DNA of 64,000 nucleotides. Source: Micrococcus endophyticus (GTDB lineage Bacteria; Actinomycetota; Actinomycetes; Actinomycetales; Micrococcaceae). Shown piece by piece: positions 1-12,528 of this stretch (its first letter is position 1; the number at the start of each line of letters is the position of its first letter). The notes below the pieces were generated by a model. It had not been told where the DNA came from. It saw nothing but the letters and a program-made list of their open reading frames with translations, and did not search any database. Position numbers and translations under genes: made by a program. The stretch lies in contig NZ_JACHMW010000001.1 of assembly GCF_014205115.1 (NCBI RefSeq), positions 186,001 to 250,000 of the forward strand. The letters run 5' to 3'.

Positions 1-521
1 CGCAGCAGCGCCCGGCGGTCGTAGGACTCGGGGAAGCCCTTGCGGGCCATGATGCCGCGCTCCTGCAGCACTGCGTTGGGGTGCAGGAAGCCGTCCGTGG
101 TGATCAGCTCGACGCGCGGGGTGGTGGGCCAGCGGCGCAGCATCTCCTGGAGCACGCGGGCCGTCGTCGACTTCCCGACGGCGACCGAGCCGGCCACGCC
201 GATCACGTACGGGGTGCGCCCCGTGCGCTCCCCGAGGAACGCGTTGGTCGCGCTGCGCAGCGCCCCGGAGGCCTCCACGTTGATGCTCAGCAGGCGCGAC
301 AGCGGCAGGTACACCTCCGCCACCTCGCGCAGGGACAGGTGCTCGCCGAGGCCGCGCAGCCGCTCGACGTCCCCCTGGTCGAACGGCTGGGCCATCTCCG
401 TGGCGAGCCGGGCCCAGGTCTGGCGCTCGAGCTCCACGAAGGGGGAGCGGTGGTGGTCCGAGACCGGGTCGTCCTCGAGGTCCTCGGGAACCGGCGGCGC
501 GGGCTGGGTGGAGTCCTTCAC
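1..521 (-). CDS. coaA: Pantothenate kinase type I, 3' end beyond window
   Basis: Phosphorylates pantothenate, the first committed step of coenzyme A synthesis, in the cytosol. Reading from a GTG at 521, the protein shows the P-loop [15 protein letters not shown], then [11 protein letters not shown] and KGFPESYD, all diagnostic of bacterial type I (CoaA) kinases. About 173 residues are visible and the C-terminus lies outside the window. The GTG is chosen because the N-terminal length fits the family and a CATACT hexamer ends 6 nt before it, as in the leaderless genes of this window. It is divergent from galE. Confidence 0.93.
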   Translation of the reverse strand, partial: MKDSTQPAPPVPEDLEDDPVSDHHRSPFVELERQTWARLATEMAQPFDQGDVERLRGLGEHLSLREVAEVYLPLSRLLSINVEASGALRSATNAFLGERTGRTPYVIGVAGSVAVGKSTTARVLQEMLRRWPTTPRVELITTDGFLHPNAVLQERGIMARKGFPESYDRRALL

Positions 522-594
522 CCCACCAGTATGGTGCCGCGCCGGCCTCGGCCCGGCCCGGGGACGCACGCGGCGCGGCGTCACGGGGGCGGCA

Positions 595-600
595 TAGGAT
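595..600 (+). promoter_or_regulatory. -10 box of galE (leaderless type)
   Basis: TAGGAT lies 6 nt before the ATG at 607. A hexamer this close puts the transcription start on or next to the start codon, so the mRNA should be leaderless. There is no Shine-Dalgarno sequence in between. Confidence 0.6.
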
Positions 601-606
601 CGGCCC

Positions 607-1662
607 ATGCGCGTGCTCGTGACCGGCGGAGCCGGCTACCTGGGGTCCCACACCGTCGTGGTCCTGCTCGAGGCCGGCCACGACGTCCTGGTGCTGGACA
701 GCCTCGTGGCCGGCTCGACGGCGCCGCTCGAGCGGGCGGCCGAGCTCGCCGGCGTGGCCCTCGGCGGCCGGCGGCTGGACCTCGTGGTCGCCGACATCCG
801 CTGCCCGGCGGACTACCGGGCCGCCCTGGAGGCCTTCGCACCCGAGGCGATGGTGCACTTCGCCGGCCTGAAGTCCCCGGCCGAGTCCCTGAGCCGCCCG
901 GCCGACTACTACGACGTCAACGTGGGCGGCACCGCCGCGGTGGCCGCGGCCGCGCTCGCGGCCGGGGCGCGGACCGTGCTGTTCTCCTCCTCCGCCACCG
1001 TCTACGGCGACCGCGCCCCCGTCCCCGTGGACGAGACGGCCCCCACGGACCCGGTCTCGCCCTACGGCCGCTCCAAGCTGATGGCCGAGCATGTCCTGCG
1101 GGACGTCTGCGCCACCACGGACGGTGTGGGCCTGGCGATGCTGCGCTACTTCAACCCCGTGGGCGCCCACCCGTCCGGCCGGCTGGGGGAGGACCCCCGC
1201 GGCGTCCCCGCCAACCTCATGCCGTTCGTGGCGCGCGTGGCGACGGGGGCCTACCCGGAGCTGCAGGTCTTCGGGGCGGACTTCCCCACTCGGGACGGCA
1301 GCGCCGTGCGGGACTTCATCCACGTGATGGACCTCGCCGAGGCGCACCTGGCCGCCCTGGCGTGGCTCGCGGCGCGCCGCGGGGACGGGGCGGAGCCGAC
1401 GACGCGGGTGTGGAACATCGGCCGCGGCGAGGGCGTGACGGTCTTCGAGATGGTGCGCGCGTTCGAGGAGGTCACCGGGGCGCGGATCCCGTGCCGCGTG
1501 ACGGCGCGGCGCGCCGGGGACATCGCCGAGTCGTGCGCGGCGGTGGACGCCGTCGAGGCCGAGGTGGGCTGGCGGGCCCGGCGCGACGTCACCGCCATGG
1601 TGCGCGACCTCTGGGCGTGGCAGCGGGCCCATCCGCACGGCTTCGGCACCGGCGCGGCCTGA
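607..1662 (+). CDS. galE: UDP-glucose 4-epimerase
   Basis: Interconverts UDP-glucose and UDP-galactose, supplying galactose for cell-envelope polymers. The 351-residue protein has the Rossmann motif GGAGYLG at residues 7-13, the SSSAT loop at 127-131 and the YxxxK catalytic pair Y153/K157 of extended short-chain dehydrogenases. Its length matches the family (about 330-350). The ATG at 607 is supported by the N-terminal [10 protein letters not shown] and the -10 box directly before it. glmS follows 49 nt downstream, so both genes feed nucleotide-sugar supply. Confidence 0.92.
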   Translation: MRVLVTGGAGYLGSHTVVVLLEAGHDVLVLDSLVAGSTAPLERAAELAGVALGGRRLDLVVADIRCPADYRAALEAFAPEAMVHFAGLKSPAESLSRPADYYDVNVGGTAAVAAAALAAGARTVLFSSSATVYGDRAPVPVDETAPTDPVSPYGRSKLMAEHVLRDVCATTDGVGLAMLRYFNPVGAHPSGRLGEDPRGVPANLMPFVARVATGAYPELQVFGADFPTRDGSAVRDFIHVMDLAEAHLAALAWLAARRGDGAEPTTRVWNIGRGEGVTVFEMVRAFEEVTGARIPCRVTARRAGDIAESCAAVDAVEAEVGWRARRDVTAMVRDLWAWQRAHPHGFGTGAA

Positions 1663-1698
1663 GCCCGGCCGCCGTCAGCGGAAGGGGCCCGCGCCCGG

Positions 1699-1704
1699 TA
1701 TCCT
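1699..1704 (+). promoter_or_regulatory. -10 box of glmS (leaderless type)
   Basis: TATCCT ends 7 nt before the ATG at 1712, with no Shine-Dalgarno sequence between. This leaves no room for a 5' leader, so a glmS ribozyme is excluded if this is the main promoter. Confidence 0.55.
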
Positions 1705-1711
1705 CGTCCGC

Positions 1712-3583
<1,872 letters not shown>

Positions 3584-3620
3584 CCCGCCGCCGCTGAGGC
3601 ACTCCCGCCTCGACGCCCTC

Positions 3621-3650
3621 GGGCCCGGTCGCCGCATGGCGACCGGGCCC
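3621..3650 (+). terminator. Perfect hairpin after glmS
   Basis: A 13-bp perfect stem (3621-3633 with 3638-3650) closes a GCAT loop 38 nt after the glmS stop. There is no U-run, as is usual for actinobacterial terminators. Confidence 0.75.
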
Positions 3651-3757
3651 GAGCCGTCCCGCAGGAGCGTGGCCGGCCAGGGCGGTAGGGTGATCCACGT
3701 CACGGTCGCCATGGGCGCCGTGGCCTTCCACCCCCACCGATCCCGAGGAGCCCGCCC

Positions 3758-5017
3758 ATGTCCACCTCCCGTCGCCGTCTGACCCAGGGGCTGGCCGCCG
3801 GTGCGGCCTGTCTCGCCCTGCCCGCGGGCCTCAGCGCCCCCGCGGCCGCTGCACCCTCCGCGCGGTCCTCCCGCACCCCGGACAGCGCCGCCCTGCAGGC
3901 CGCGCTCGAGGCACTCGTGCAGTGGCCGGTGGCGGGCGCCGTCTGCGCGGCCGCGAGCCCCGCCGGACTCGTGGAGCTCGCCGCGGGGCGCCGCTCCACG
4001 GCCTCCCCGGCCCCGGCGCGTCCGCAGTCCGTGGCCCGCGTGGCGAGCGTGACCAAGGCCATGACCGCCACCGTGGCCTTCCAGGAGATCGAGCGGGGCA
4101 CCCTGCGCCTGGACTCCACGATCGGCGAGGTCCTGCCCGGGCTGTGGCCCGGCCGCGAGTCCGTGACGCTCGGCCAGCTGCTCAACCACACCTCAGGGAT
4201 GCCCGACGCCGTCTGGGTGCTGATGGACCACGTGTCGCTGTGGGACCTGCCCCTGGAGCACGTGCGCGACGTCGTCGCCCGCTCCTACCCGCCGCGTGAG
4301 CTGGTGGAGCTGGCGAAGCAGGACGGCTGGTGGTTCGAGCCCGGCACCGACTGGGGTTACTCGAACACGGGATACGTCGTCGCCCAGCTCATGGTCGAGG
4401 CGGCGGCGGGCCGTCCGCTGTCCTCCCTCATCCGCGACCGTGTCTTCCGCCCGGCGGGCATGCACCGCACGCGCCTGGAGGAGGGCGCCCTGGTGCGGGG
4501 CGCCGAGATGGAGGACGCCGCCGTCCGGCCCGGGCAGACCATGCGGCTGCAGACGATCGACCAGTCCGTGTTCGCCGGCGCCGCGGCCGTCAACGCCACG
4601 GCCGGGGACGTCGTGCGCTTCTACCAGGCCCTGATGCGGGGCCGTCTGGTCGGCCAGGCCTCCGTGGACGCGATGGTCACCCCGGTGGGCGCCGCCCGGG
4701 CGGCCGCCTACGGCTACGGGATCTTCCAGGTCCCGGACCCCGTCCGCGCCGGCGAGGTGCTCTACGGCCACGACGGCGGCGGATTCGGCTCCGCCTCGCT
4801 CGCCGTGTCCAGCCGGGACGGCTCCCGGGCCATGGCGTTCACCTTCGTGGGGCGCCCGTACTGGGCGGCCGGCGCGAACGAGGTCTGGCCACGTCAGACG
4901 GCGGTGCTGCGCGCGGCCATGTCCCTGTCCGGCACCGCCGGGCGCCCGGGAGGCTCGGCGGGCCGGGCCGCCGCGGGGGCGGCCCACGCGGCCGTGGGCG
5001 GCACGCGCCTGGGCTGA
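3758..5017 (+). CDS. Exported serine hydrolase (beta-lactamase/D,D-peptidase family)
   Basis: A class C-like serine hydrolase of 419 residues that acts outside the membrane. The N-terminus SRRRLTQGLAAGAACLALPA is a twin-arginine-like signal followed by Ala-rich cleavage sites. Active-site motifs of the penicillin-binding fold are present: SVTK (S97, K100), YSN (201-203) and HDG (338-340), the last replacing KTG as in D-alanyl-D-alanine carboxypeptidase and esterase relatives. The substrate cannot be read from the sequence: peptidoglycan stem peptide, beta-lactam or ester are all possible. The C-terminal 30 residues are low-complexity Ala/Gly. Confidence 0.85.
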   Translation: MSTSRRRLTQGLAAGAACLALPAGLSAPAAAAPSARSSRTPDSAALQAALEALVQWPVAGAVCAAASPAGLVELAAGRRSTASPAPARPQSVARVASVTKAMTATVAFQEIERGTLRLDSTIGEVLPGLWPGRESVTLGQLLNHTSGMPDAVWVLMDHVSLWDLPLEHVRDVVARSYPPRELVELAKQDGWWFEPGTDWGYSNTGYVVAQLMVEAAAGRPLSSLIRDRVFRPAGMHRTRLEEGALVRGAEMEDAAVRPGQTMRLQTIDQSVFAGAAAVNATAGDVVRFYQALMRGRLVGQASVDAMVTPVGAARAAAYGYGIFQVPDPVRAGEVLYGHDGGGFGSASLAVSSRDGSRAMAFTFVGRPYWAAGANEVWPRQTAVLRAAMSLSGTAGRPGGSAGRAAAGAAHAAVGGTRLG

Positions 5018-5092
5018 GGCCCCGGCCACGCCGCCCGCCGGCCGGGCCAGGCCTGGCCGGCGCCGGCCCGGGTCCGTGCCCCTACGCCCCAG

Positions 5093-5098
5093 TAGACT
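5093..5098 (+). promoter_or_regulatory. Probable -10 box of the glgX operon
   Basis: TAGACT lies 52 nt before the preferred ATG at 5150, which predicts a start near 5105 and a leader of about 45 nt. It falls only 16 nt before the alternative ATG at 5114, which argues for 5150. Confidence 0.45.
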
Positions 5099-5149
5099 CC
5101 CGGAGGGAGCCCGATGGTCGGGCCCCGTCGAACGACCCCTCGGAGAGTT

Positions 5150-7279
5150 ATGCACACTGTGGACATCGGCCAGCCGTACCCCCTCGGGGCCACGGTGGAC
5201 GAGACCGGAACGAACTTCGCCGTCGCGCTGGCCCGCGAGGCGGAGTCGGTCGAGCTGTGCCTGGTGGACGAGGACGGCGTCGAGACCCGCCTGCCCGTCG
5301 TGGAGCGCCACGGCACCACGTGGCACGTCCACGTGGCCGGCGTCGGGCACGGCCAGCGCTACGGCTACCGCGTGACCGGCCCCTGGGACCCCTCCCGCGG
5401 CCTCTGGCACAACCCGGCGAAGATCCTCGTGGACCCGTACGCCCGCGCGTTCGCCGGCGAGCACGAGTGGGGCCAGCAGCACCACTCCTACGACTTCGAC
5501 GAGCCGGACCGCATGGACACCTCGGACAACCTGGGGACCACCATGCTCGGCGTCGTCACGGACGACGACTTCGACTGGGGCGAGGACGCCCCGCCGAACA
5601 TCGCGATGACCGACACCGTGGTCTACGAGACCCACGTCAAGGGCATGACCATGCGGCACCCCGCCGTGCCCGAGGAGCTGCGCGGCACCTACGCCGGCAT
5701 GGCCCACCCCGAGGTGGTCCGCCACCTCACGGACCTGGGGGTGACCGCCGTTGAGCTGATGCCGGTCCACCAGTTCGTGGACGACGCCACCCTGCAGGAG
5801 AAGGGGCTGAGCAACTACTGGGGCTACAACACGCTCGGCTTCTTCGCCCCGCACGCCGCCTACGCGGCCTCCCAGGAGGTCGGCGGGCAGGTGCGCGAGT
5901 TCAAGCAGATGGTGAAGGACCTGCACGCCGCCGGCCTCGAGGTGATCCTCGACGTTGTCTACAACCACACCGCCGAGGGCAACGACAAGGGCCCCATGCT
6001 GAGCATGCGCGGCCTGGACAACGCCGGCTATTACCACCTCGTCGAGGGCGACGAGCGGCACTACATGGACTACACCGGCACCGGCAACTCCGTGGACCTC
6101 TCCAGCCCCAAGGCCCTCCAGCTGGTCATGGACTCGCTGCGCCACTGGGTCACCGAGATGCACGTGGACGGCTTCCGCTTCGACCTGGCCACCACCCTGA
6201 CCCGCGTGGAGGGCGAGCAGGGCCCGGACATGTTCTCGGCCTTCTTCGACGTGGTCCGCCAGGACCCGGTGCTGCGCACGGTCAAGCTCATCGCCGAGCC
6301 GTGGGACGTGGGCTGGGGCGGGTACCAGGTGGGCAACTTCCCGGGCATCTGGTCCGAGTGGAACGGCATGTACCGGGACACCGTGCGGGACTTCTGGCGC
6401 GGCGAGCCCGGCACCCTCGGCGAGTTCGCCACCCGCCTGACCGGCTCCGCGGACCTCTACGAGGGGGACGGGCGCAGCCCCGGCGCCTCGGTGAACTTCG
6501 TCACCGCCCACGACGGCTTCACGCTGCGCGACCTCGTCTCCTACAACGAGAAGCACAACGAGGCCAACGGCGAGGACAACAACGACGGCGACTCCCACAA
6601 CCGCTCGTGGAACTGCGGCGTGGAGGGAGAGACCGACGACCCCGAGGTGCTCACCCTGCGCGCCCGCCAGCAGCGCAACTTCCTGGCCACCCTGCTGATC
6701 AGCCAGGGCGTGCCGATGATCAGCCACGGCGACGAGCTGGGCCGCACCCAGGGCGGCAACAACAACGTCTACTGCCAGGACAACGAGATCTCCTGGATCG
6801 ACTGGTCCGCGGTGGACGACGCGCTCGTCGCCTTCACCCGTGACCTGCTGCGCCTGCGCCGCGAGCACGCGGTGTTCCGCCGCCGTCACCACTTCGACGG
6901 ACGCCCGGCCGCGCGCGACGTGCACGCCCCGCTGCCGGACATCGTCTGGCTCGAGCCGGACGCCACCGCCAAGACGGAGGACGACTGGGGCTCGGAGGCC
7001 CGCTCGATCGGCTTCTTCCTCTCCGGGCACGCGATCGCCCGCCCCGAGGACGCCGACGACGCGGCGCACCGCGACTTCTACGTGCTCATGAACGCCTGGT
7101 GGGAGCCGGTGCCCTACACCCTGCCCGGCCCGCTCTTCCCGGAGACATGGGAGGTCGTGGTGGACACCTCGTCCCACGTGGCCCCCAGCGGATCCCGCCC
7201 GCGCGTGCGCGCCGGCGAGGTGCTCGAGGTGCCCGCCCGCTCCACCGTGATCCTGCGGCAGGTCCCCGAGGGCGCATGA
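5150..7279 (+). CDS. glgX: Glycogen debranching enzyme (GH13_11)
   Basis: Hydrolyses alpha-1,6 branches of limit dextrin during glycogen breakdown. An N-terminal CBM48 domain ([20 protein letters not shown]) precedes the GH13 barrel with [18 protein letters not shown] (nucleophile Asp), LIAEPWD (acid/base Glu) and [10 protein letters not shown]. The ATG at 5150 gives 709 residues and begins where family homology begins; an in-frame ATG at 5114 would add 12 residues and has a GGAGGG before it, so the start is not certain. It heads a chain of genes joined by 4-base overlaps reaching tsaE. Confidence 0.93.
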   Translation: MHTVDIGQPYPLGATVDETGTNFAVALAREAESVELCLVDEDGVETRLPVVERHGTTWHVHVAGVGHGQRYGYRVTGPWDPSRGLWHNPAKILVDPYARAFAGEHEWGQQHHSYDFDEPDRMDTSDNLGTTMLGVVTDDDFDWGEDAPPNIAMTDTVVYETHVKGMTMRHPAVPEELRGTYAGMAHPEVVRHLTDLGVTAVELMPVHQFVDDATLQEKGLSNYWGYNTLGFFAPHAAYAASQEVGGQVREFKQMVKDLHAAGLEVILDVVYNHTAEGNDKGPMLSMRGLDNAGYYHLVEGDERHYMDYTGTGNSVDLSSPKALQLVMDSLRHWVTEMHVDGFRFDLATTLTRVEGEQGPDMFSAFFDVVRQDPVLRTVKLIAEPWDVGWGGYQVGNFPGIWSEWNGMYRDTVRDFWRGEPGTLGEFATRLTGSADLYEGDGRSPGASVNFVTAHDGFTLRDLVSYNEKHNEANGEDNNDGDSHNRSWNCGVEGETDDPEVLTLRARQQRNFLATLLISQGVPMISHGDELGRTQGGNNNVYCQDNEISWIDWSAVDDALVAFTRDLLRLRREHAVFRRRHHFDGRPAARDVHAPLPDIVWLEPDATAKTEDDWGSEARSIGFFLSGHAIARPEDADDAAHRDFYVLMNAWWEPVPYTLPGPLFPETWEVVVDTSSHVAPSGSRPRVRAGEVLEVPARSTVILRQVPEGA

Positions 7280-8061
7280 GCGAGGGCTCGGACCGGGCGC
7301 GCGCCCGGCGCGGCGCGCGAGGCGTGCCGCGCGGGGTGCGGGCCCTGCTGTCCGCCGCGGCGGGCACCGCCGCCCTCGCCCTGGCGTTCGGGGTCGGCTG
7401 GGCCGCGCACGCCGTGACCTCCCCGCGCCCGGACGACCCGGAGCGCGTGGACGCCCTGCTGGTGCTCTACAGCCAGCCCCGGGTGTACGACGCCGCGATC
7501 GAGCTGGCCGCCGACGGCGTCGCCGACCGCCTGTTCGTCTCCGCGCACCTCGGCCCGGACGGCCACGAGCGCCTGTGCGGCCCCGAGGAGCGGCGGGACC
7601 CCCGCCTGGCCGGCGTGAGCGTGGAGTGCTTCGCCCCCGACCCGCTCACCACCCAGGGCGAGGCGATGCACGCCGCCGCCCGCATGCGCGAGCTCGGCCT
7701 GGAGCACCTCGGCGTGCTCACGTTCCACCAGCACCTGGAGCGCTCGCGGCTGCTCGTCGAGCGGTGCTGGACGCCGCAGGAGGGCCGGGTGTCCATGGTC
7801 GCGTTCGACGCCGGGCTGGACCGGTGGGGCCGGGTGCGCCACGGCGCCTACGGGGTGCTCGCCTACGGCAAGGCCATGGCGACCCCCGGCTGCGACCAGG
7901 AGCTGCCCGGCGTGCTGCAGTGGCCCCTGGACCTGGCCAAGCGGCTGCGCGGCCAGCCGGTGGGCGCCGAGGTCGGCGCCGCCGGTCCCGCTTCGGGTGC
8001 CTCGGCTGCCCCCGCCGCCGCGGCGTCCGCGGCCCCGGCACGAGGAGAGGGTTCGGCATGA
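7276..8061 (+). CDS. YdcF/SanA-like (DUF218) membrane-anchored protein
   Basis: A 261-residue protein with a positively charged N-terminus, one transmembrane helix (about residues 22-45) and an extracellular domain containing [20 protein letters not shown], the signature of the DUF218 (ElyC/SanA/YdcF) family linked to cell-envelope integrity. The biochemical activity of the family is unsettled. The tail after about residue 230 is Ala/Pro-rich. Its ATG overlaps the glgX stop (ATGA), and acpS starts in its own stop the same way, so it is translationally coupled within the operon. Confidence 0.72.
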   Translation: MSEGSDRARARRGARGVPRGVRALLSAAAGTAALALAFGVGWAAHAVTSPRPDDPERVDALLVLYSQPRVYDAAIELAADGVADRLFVSAHLGPDGHERLCGPEERRDPRLAGVSVECFAPDPLTTQGEAMHAAARMRELGLEHLGVLTFHQHLERSRLLVERCWTPQEGRVSMVAFDAGLDRWGRVRHGAYGVLAYGKAMATPGCDQELPGVLQWPLDLAKRLRGQPVGAEVGAAGPASGASAAPAAAASAAPARGEGSA

Positions 8062-8435
8062 TCGTGGGAGTCGGGATGGACGTGGTGGACGTGCCGCGGT
8101 TCCGGGCGCAGCTGGAGCGCACGCCCGCCCTGCGCGAGCGCCTGTTCACGGAGGACGAGCGAGACCTGCCCCTGCGCTCGCTGGCCGCGCGGTTCGCCGC
8201 GAAGGAGGCGATCGCCAAGGCGATGGGCGCCCCGCCCGGGATGATGTGGCACCACTGCTGGATCCCGCGCCCGGACCACGGCGACGGCCGCCCCACCGTG
8301 CACCTCACCGGCACGGTGCAGGCCCAGGCCGAGGCGCAGGGCATCACGCACTGGCACCTGTCCCTGAGCCACGACGGCGACGTGGCCGCCGCCTACGTGG
8401 TGGCCGAGCGGCGCGCGGGGGAGGACGGAGCGTGA
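8058..8435 (+). CDS. acpS: Holo-[acyl-carrier-protein] synthase
   Basis: Transfers 4'-phosphopantetheine from CoA to acyl carrier protein, activating fatty acid synthesis. The protein has 125 residues, the usual AcpS size. It shows [10 protein letters not shown] with metal-binding Asp8 and [13 protein letters not shown] with Glu50, the two conserved Mg2+ ligands, and ends with [15 protein letters not shown]. The start ATG overlaps the preceding stop (ATGA), and its own stop overlaps the GTG of nnr. Confidence 0.93.
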   Translation: MIVGVGMDVVDVPRFRAQLERTPALRERLFTEDERDLPLRSLAARFAAKEAIAKAMGAPPGMMWHHCWIPRPDHGDGRPTVHLTGTVQAQAEAQGITHWHLSLSHDGDVAAAYVVAERRAGEDGA

Positions 8436-10009
8436 GCGTCGAGGAGCTGCGCCGCGTCGCCGTCGCCGGATCCGCGGTGCGCGCGGCTGAGGCGCCGCTG
8501 CTGGCCGCCGGCCGCGGCCCGGCGATGATGCGCGACGCCGCCTGGGCCCTCGCCGAGCACGCCGCCGCCCTGCTGCGGGCGCGCGGCCCGGTGGCCGGGA
8601 CCACGGTGGCCGCGCTCGTGGGCCCGGGCAACAACGGCGGGGACGCCCTCTTCGCGCTCGCCTTCTTGCGCCGCCGGGGCGTGGCCGCGGTGGCCGTGCC
8701 CGTGCGCCACGACGACGACGGCGCCCCCCGCTGGCACGCCGAGGGCTGGGCGGCGCTGCGGGCGGCCGGGGGACGGCGCGCCGACGCGGTGCCCGCCGCG
8801 GCCGCGCTGGTCATCGACGGGATGCTCGGCACCGGCTTCGCGGGGGAGCTCACCCTGCCGCCGGCGGCCCGGGCCCTGCCGCGCGACGCCGTCGTGCTGG
8901 CCTGCGACGTGCCCTCCGGCGTGGACGCGGACACGGGCGAGGTCCGGGGCGAGGCGCTGCGCGCTGACGCCACCGTGACGTTCGGCGCCCTGAAGACCGG
9001 CCTGCTCGTGGGCGAGGGGGCCGCGCTGGCGGGCGAGGTCCACCCCGTGGACATCGGGCTGGGCCCGCAGCTGCCGACGTCGCCGGCCGCCCGGCTGCGC
9101 CTCGCCGACGAGGCCGCCGTGCGCGCCGCCCACCCGGCGCCCGCGCCGGACGCCCACAAGTACACGCGCGGGCTCGTGGCCGTGGCGGCCGGGTCGCCGC
9201 GGTACCCGGGGGCCGCCGTGCTCAGCTGCTCGGGGGCGCTGCATGCGGGGGCGGGCATGGTCCACCACGCCGGGCCGGAGGCCACCCGGGACCGCGTGCT
9301 CGCCGAGCACCCCGAGGCGCTCGTCTCCACCGAGGGCCCCGCGCCGGACCGCGCGGACGCGTGGGTGGCCGGCCCGGGCCTCGACACGCAGGACGACGCG
9401 CGGCGCCGCTGGGAGGGCGTGCTGTCCGCCCTGGCCGAGCGGCCCGAGGCCGCGCTCGTGGCCGACGCCTCCGCCCTGGAGCTGGTCACCGCAGCCCAGC
9501 TGCGCGCGCTGCGCGAGGCCGGCACGCCCGTGGTGCTGACCCCGCACGCGGGGGAGTGGGCGCGACTGCGCGAGCGGCTGCCGGCCGACGGGGCCGACGC
9601 CGCCGACCCGCTGGCCGCCCTGCGCGCCTGGAGCGCCGCACACGGGGCGACCGTGCTGCTCAAGGGCCCGCGCACGCTCACCGTCCAGCCCGACGGCGAG
9701 GCGTGGCTCGTGGCCGACGGCGGCCCGGAGCTGGCCATGGGCGGCACGGGCGACGTGCTCGCCGGGGCGCTCGGCGCCGTGCTGGCCGCGGACGTGGCCC
9801 GGCGCTCCCGCGCCCGTCGCGCCGGACAGGCGCCGGGGCCGGTGCCGACGGCGGCGCTCGCCGCGGCGGCCGCCTGGCTGCACGCCCGGGCCGGCGCCGA
9901 GCAGGCGCGGGCCGGACGGCTCACCACGAGGACGCTGCCGGCGGCCCTGGGCGCGGTCACCGCGCGCCTGTGGCGGGCCGGGGACGAGGACGGAAGGACG
10001 CGAGGATGA
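8432..10009 (+). CDS. nnr: Bifunctional NAD(P)H-hydrate epimerase / ADP-dependent dehydratase
   Basis: Repairs hydrated NAD(P)H (NADHX/NADPHX). Residues about 1-215 form the YjeF-N epimerase domain ([15 protein letters not shown], then [12 protein letters not shown]). Residues about 225-525 form the ribokinase-like dehydratase domain ([42 protein letters not shown]). At 525 residues it has the normal fused length. The GTG start at 8432 overlaps the acpS stop (GTGA). The order acpS-nnr-alr-tsaE is widespread in actinobacteria. Confidence 0.94.
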   Translation: MSVEELRRVAVAGSAVRAAEAPLLAAGRGPAMMRDAAWALAEHAAALLRARGPVAGTTVAALVGPGNNGGDALFALAFLRRRGVAAVAVPVRHDDDGAPRWHAEGWAALRAAGGRRADAVPAAAALVIDGMLGTGFAGELTLPPAARALPRDAVVLACDVPSGVDADTGEVRGEALRADATVTFGALKTGLLVGEGAALAGEVHPVDIGLGPQLPTSPAARLRLADEAAVRAAHPAPAPDAHKYTRGLVAVAAGSPRYPGAAVLSCSGALHAGAGMVHHAGPEATRDRVLAEHPEALVSTEGPAPDRADAWVAGPGLDTQDDARRRWEGVLSALAERPEAALVADASALELVTAAQLRALREAGTPVVLTPHAGEWARLRERLPADGADAADPLAALRAWSAAHGATVLLKGPRTLTVQPDGEAWLVADGGPELAMGGTGDVLAGALGAVLAADVARRSRARRAGQAPGPVPTAALAAAAAWLHARAGAEQARAGRLTTRTLPAALGAVTARLWRAGDEDGRTRG

Positions 10010-11223
10010 CCCAGCAGGACAGGAGCGCCGGACCCGCCGAGCGGACCGCGCGCATCGACCTGGGCGCGGTGCGGCACAACGTGGCCGCCGTGCGCGCCCG
10101 CACCGTCCGTCAGGACGGCACCCGCCCGCTGCTCACCGCCGTGGTGAAGGCCGACGGCTACGGCCACGGCGCCGTGGCCGTAGCCCGCGCCGCGCAGGCC
10201 GCCGGCGCCGACCGGCTCGGCGTCGCCCACGTGCGCGAGGCCCTCGAGCTGCGCGCCGCGGGCCTGCGCCTGCCGATCCTCGCCTGGCTCCACACCGTCG
10301 GCACCGACTTCGCCGCCGCGCTCGAGGCGGACGTGACCCTCGGCGTCTCGGGCTGGGACCTCGACGCCGTCGCCGCGGCCGTGCGCGCCCTGCGCCCGGC
10401 GCCCGGCGCGGCGGACGCCGGCCCGGTGCGCGCCCGCGTGCACCTCAAGGCGGACACGGGGCTGGGCCGCCACGGCTGCGCCCCCGCGCAGTGGGGGGAG
10501 CTCCTCGAGCGGGCGGCACAGCACGAGGCCGAGGGCCTCGTGACGGTGGAGGGCGTGTTCTCCCACCTGGGCGTCGCCGACGACCCGGAGCGCGCCGAGG
10601 AGACCACGGCCCAGCTGCGCCGCTTCGAGGAGGCCGCCGCCGCGGCCGCCGCGGTGCTCGGCCGCCCGCTGCTGCGCCACCTGGCCAACACCCCCGCCAC
10701 CCTCTCCCGGCCGGACACCCACCTGGACATGGTGCGCGTGGGCCTCGGCCTCTACGGGCTCTCCCCGTTCGAGGGCGTGGACGCCACGGCCCTGGGCCTG
10801 CGCCCGGCCATGTCCCTGGGGACCACGCTGGCCAACGTGAAGCCGGTGCCGGCCGGGCAGGGGGTCTCCTACGGCTTCCGCCACGTGGCCCCGGCCCCCA
10901 CCACGCTGGGGCTCGTGCCGCTGGGCTACGCCGACGGCGTCCCGCGGATCGCCGAGGGCGCCCGCGTCCACGTGGGCGGGCGGACCGTCCCCGTGGTGGG
11001 GCGCATCGCCATGGACCAGTTCGTCGTGGACCTCGGCCCGGACGCCCGCGACCGGCCGGGCGACGCCGTCGAGCTGTTCGGCCCCGCCTCGGGCATCCCC
11101 GCCGACGAGTGGGCCGCCGCCGCCGGCACCATCAACTACGAGCTCGTCACCCGCATCGGCGCGCGCGTGGACCGCGCGCACCAGGGCGGCGAGGCCCCCG
11201 ACGCCCAGGAGGCATGCGCATGA
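10006..11223 (+). CDS. alr: Alanine racemase
   Basis: PLP enzyme producing D-alanine for peptidoglycan. The 405-residue protein has the PLP lysine in [16 protein letters not shown] (about residue 48) and the catalytic tyrosine in [18 protein letters not shown] and [12 protein letters not shown] are further fold-type III racemase signatures. The ATG at 10006 overlaps the nnr stop and is preceded by GAGG. The internal stretch [13 protein letters not shown] is a small lineage insertion. It is coupled downstream to tsaE. Confidence 0.95.
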   Translation: MTQQDRSAGPAERTARIDLGAVRHNVAAVRARTVRQDGTRPLLTAVVKADGYGHGAVAVARAAQAAGADRLGVAHVREALELRAAGLRLPILAWLHTVGTDFAAALEADVTLGVSGWDLDAVAAAVRALRPAPGAADAGPVRARVHLKADTGLGRHGCAPAQWGELLERAAQHEAEGLVTVEGVFSHLGVADDPERAEETTAQLRRFEEAAAAAAAVLGRPLLRHLANTPATLSRPDTHLDMVRVGLGLYGLSPFEGVDATALGLRPAMSLGTTLANVKPVPAGQGVSYGFRHVAPAPTTLGLVPLGYADGVPRIAEGARVHVGGRTVPVVGRIAMDQFVVDLGPDARDRPGDAVELFGPASGIPADEWAAAAGTINYELVTRIGARVDRAHQGGEAPDAQEACA

Positions 11224-11846
11224 GCCGCCACGAGCCCCCCGCCCCGGACCCGGCCCTGCCGGAGCCCACCCTCCTCGCCCGGGTGCCCCTGGACGGCGCG
11301 GCCGGCACCCGCGCGTTCGGCGCCGCGCTCGCGGCCCTGCTGCGCCGGGGCGATGTCCTGATCCTCACCGGGGACCTCGGCGCCGGGAAGACGACCTTCA
11401 CGCAGGGGCTCGCCGCCGGGTTCGGCGTGCACTCCGGCGTGGTCTCGCCCACCTTCGTGCTCTCCCGCGTGCACCCGGCCCCCGCCGACGCCCCGGCGGG
11501 CACCCCGGACCTCGTGCACGTGGACGCGTACCGGCTGCGCTCGGCCGGGGAGCTGACGGACCTGGACCTGGACGCCACCGTGGACCGCTCGGTCACCGTG
11601 GTCGAGTGGGGCCGCGGCCTGGCCGAGTCCCTCGCCGGCTTCCCCGAGGACCCGGACGCCTCGTGGCTGGACGTGGAGATCGTCCGCGCCCGCGGCGGCG
11701 AGGACCCGGCGCCCGCGGGGCCGGGGGAGGACGACGGCGGGATCGTCACCGACTTCTCGGACGAGGACGGCGAGCAGGCCGAGGAGCTGCGCTCCGCCGT
11801 CGTGACCGGATACGGCCCCCGCTGGGCCGGGGTCCGGCTTCCGTAG
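11220..11846 (+). CDS. tsaE: tRNA threonylcarbamoyladenosine (t6A) ATPase TsaE
   Basis: ATPase that drives the TsaB-TsaD complex making t6A37 on ANN-decoding tRNAs. The P-loop [14 protein letters not shown] and PTFVLSR (switch) are followed by [10 protein letters not shown] and VTVVEWGRG. At 208 residues it is longer than usual (about 150) because of an acidic, disordered C-terminal extension. ATG 11220 is preferred over the in-frame ATG 11214, since AGGAGG at 11207-11212 is correctly spaced only for 11220. Its TAG stop is also the first half of the tsaB -10 box. Confidence 0.93.
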   Translation: MSRHEPPAPDPALPEPTLLARVPLDGAAGTRAFGAALAALLRRGDVLILTGDLGAGKTTFTQGLAAGFGVHSGVVSPTFVLSRVHPAPADAPAGTPDLVHVDAYRLRSAGELTDLDLDATVDRSVTVVEWGRGLAESLAGFPEDPDASWLDVEIVRARGGEDPAPAGPGEDDGGIVTDFSDEDGEQAEELRSAVVTGYGPRWAGVRLP

Positions 11847-11849
11847 ACT
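11844..11849 (+). promoter_or_regulatory. -10 box of tsaB, overlapping the tsaE stop codon
   Basis: TAGACT: its first three bases are the TAG stop of tsaE, and it ends 7 nt before the tsaB ATG at 11857. This is leaderless geometry, giving tsaB-rimI a promoter of their own inside the operon. Confidence 0.55.
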
Positions 11850-11856
11850 GGCCGGC

Positions 11857-12528
11857 ATGGCCCTGCTCCTCGCCCTCGACTCGTCCGCCGCCGCCTCCGT
11901 CGCCGTCCTGCGCGACGGCGAGGCCCTCGCGCGCTGGGCCACCGAGGACACCCACGCGCACGCCGAGGTGCTCGCCCCGGCCGTGCGCGCCGTCCTGGCC
12001 GAGGCCGGGGTGGCGGGCGCCGGGCTGGACGCCGTCGCCGTGGGCGTGGGCCCCGGCCCGTTCACCGGCCTGCGCGCCGGCCTGGCCACCGCGGCCGCGC
12101 TCGGCCTGGCGTGGGACGTGCCCGTGCGCGGCGTGCGCAGCCTGGACGCCCTCGCCCACGACGCCGCCGTGGACGCCTTCCGCCACGGCGCCGAGGAGTT
12201 CGTGGTCGCCACGGACGCGCGCCGCCGCGAGGTGTACTGGGCCCACTACGCCCAGGTCGGCGGGCAGCCCACCCTGCTGCACGGCCCCTTCGTCTCCGCC
12301 GCGGACGAGGTCACGTCCCTGCCCGCCTACGGCGCGGGGGCCGGCCTCTACCCCGAGGCGCTGCGCGCCGTGCCCGGCTGGGAGGCGGCGACGCCCACCG
12401 CCGTCGGGGTGGGGCAGGTGGCCGAGCTGGCGCTGCGCCGCGGCCGCGGCCTCGTGGCCCCCGAGCCCCTCTACCTGCGCGAGTCCGACGCCAAGGTGCC
12501 CGGCCCCCGCAAGCGGGCCGGCGCGTGA
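11857..12528 (+). CDS. tsaB: t6A biosynthesis protein TsaB
   Basis: Catalytically inactive ASKHA-fold partner of TsaD in t6A synthesis. The 223-residue protein begins [16 protein letters not shown] and carries [12 protein letters not shown], the hallmark of TsaB. It lacks the metal-binding histidines seen in TsaD, as expected. The ATG follows a -10 box directly. It sits between tsaE and rimI; the rimI GTG overlaps its stop. Confidence 0.94.
   Translation: MALLLALDSSAAASVAVLRDGEALARWATEDTHAHAEVLAPAVRAVLAEAGVAGAGLDAVAVGVGPGPFTGLRAGLATAAALGLAWDVPVRGVRSLDALAHDAAVDAFRHGAEEFVVATDARRREVYWAHYAQVGGQPTLLHGPFVSAADEVTSLPAYGAGAGLYPEALRAVPGWEAATPTAVGVGQVAELALRRGRGLVAPEPLYLRESDAKVPGPRKRAGA

Noticed and set aside
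5042-5060. Palindromic GGCCAGGCCTGGCC as a terminator after the serine hydrolase
   Set aside because: The stem is short and self-complementary by GC content alone; evidence is too weak beside the following promoter.
4193-7177. 994-codon open frame antisense to glgX
   Set aside because: It mirrors glgX codon for codon, gives a Val/His/Gly-rich sequence with no domain, and is the usual GC-rich third-position artefact.
8344-11181. 945-codon open frame antisense to nnr and alr
   Set aside because: Low-complexity Arg/Ala/Ser translation opposite well-supported genes; no start context.
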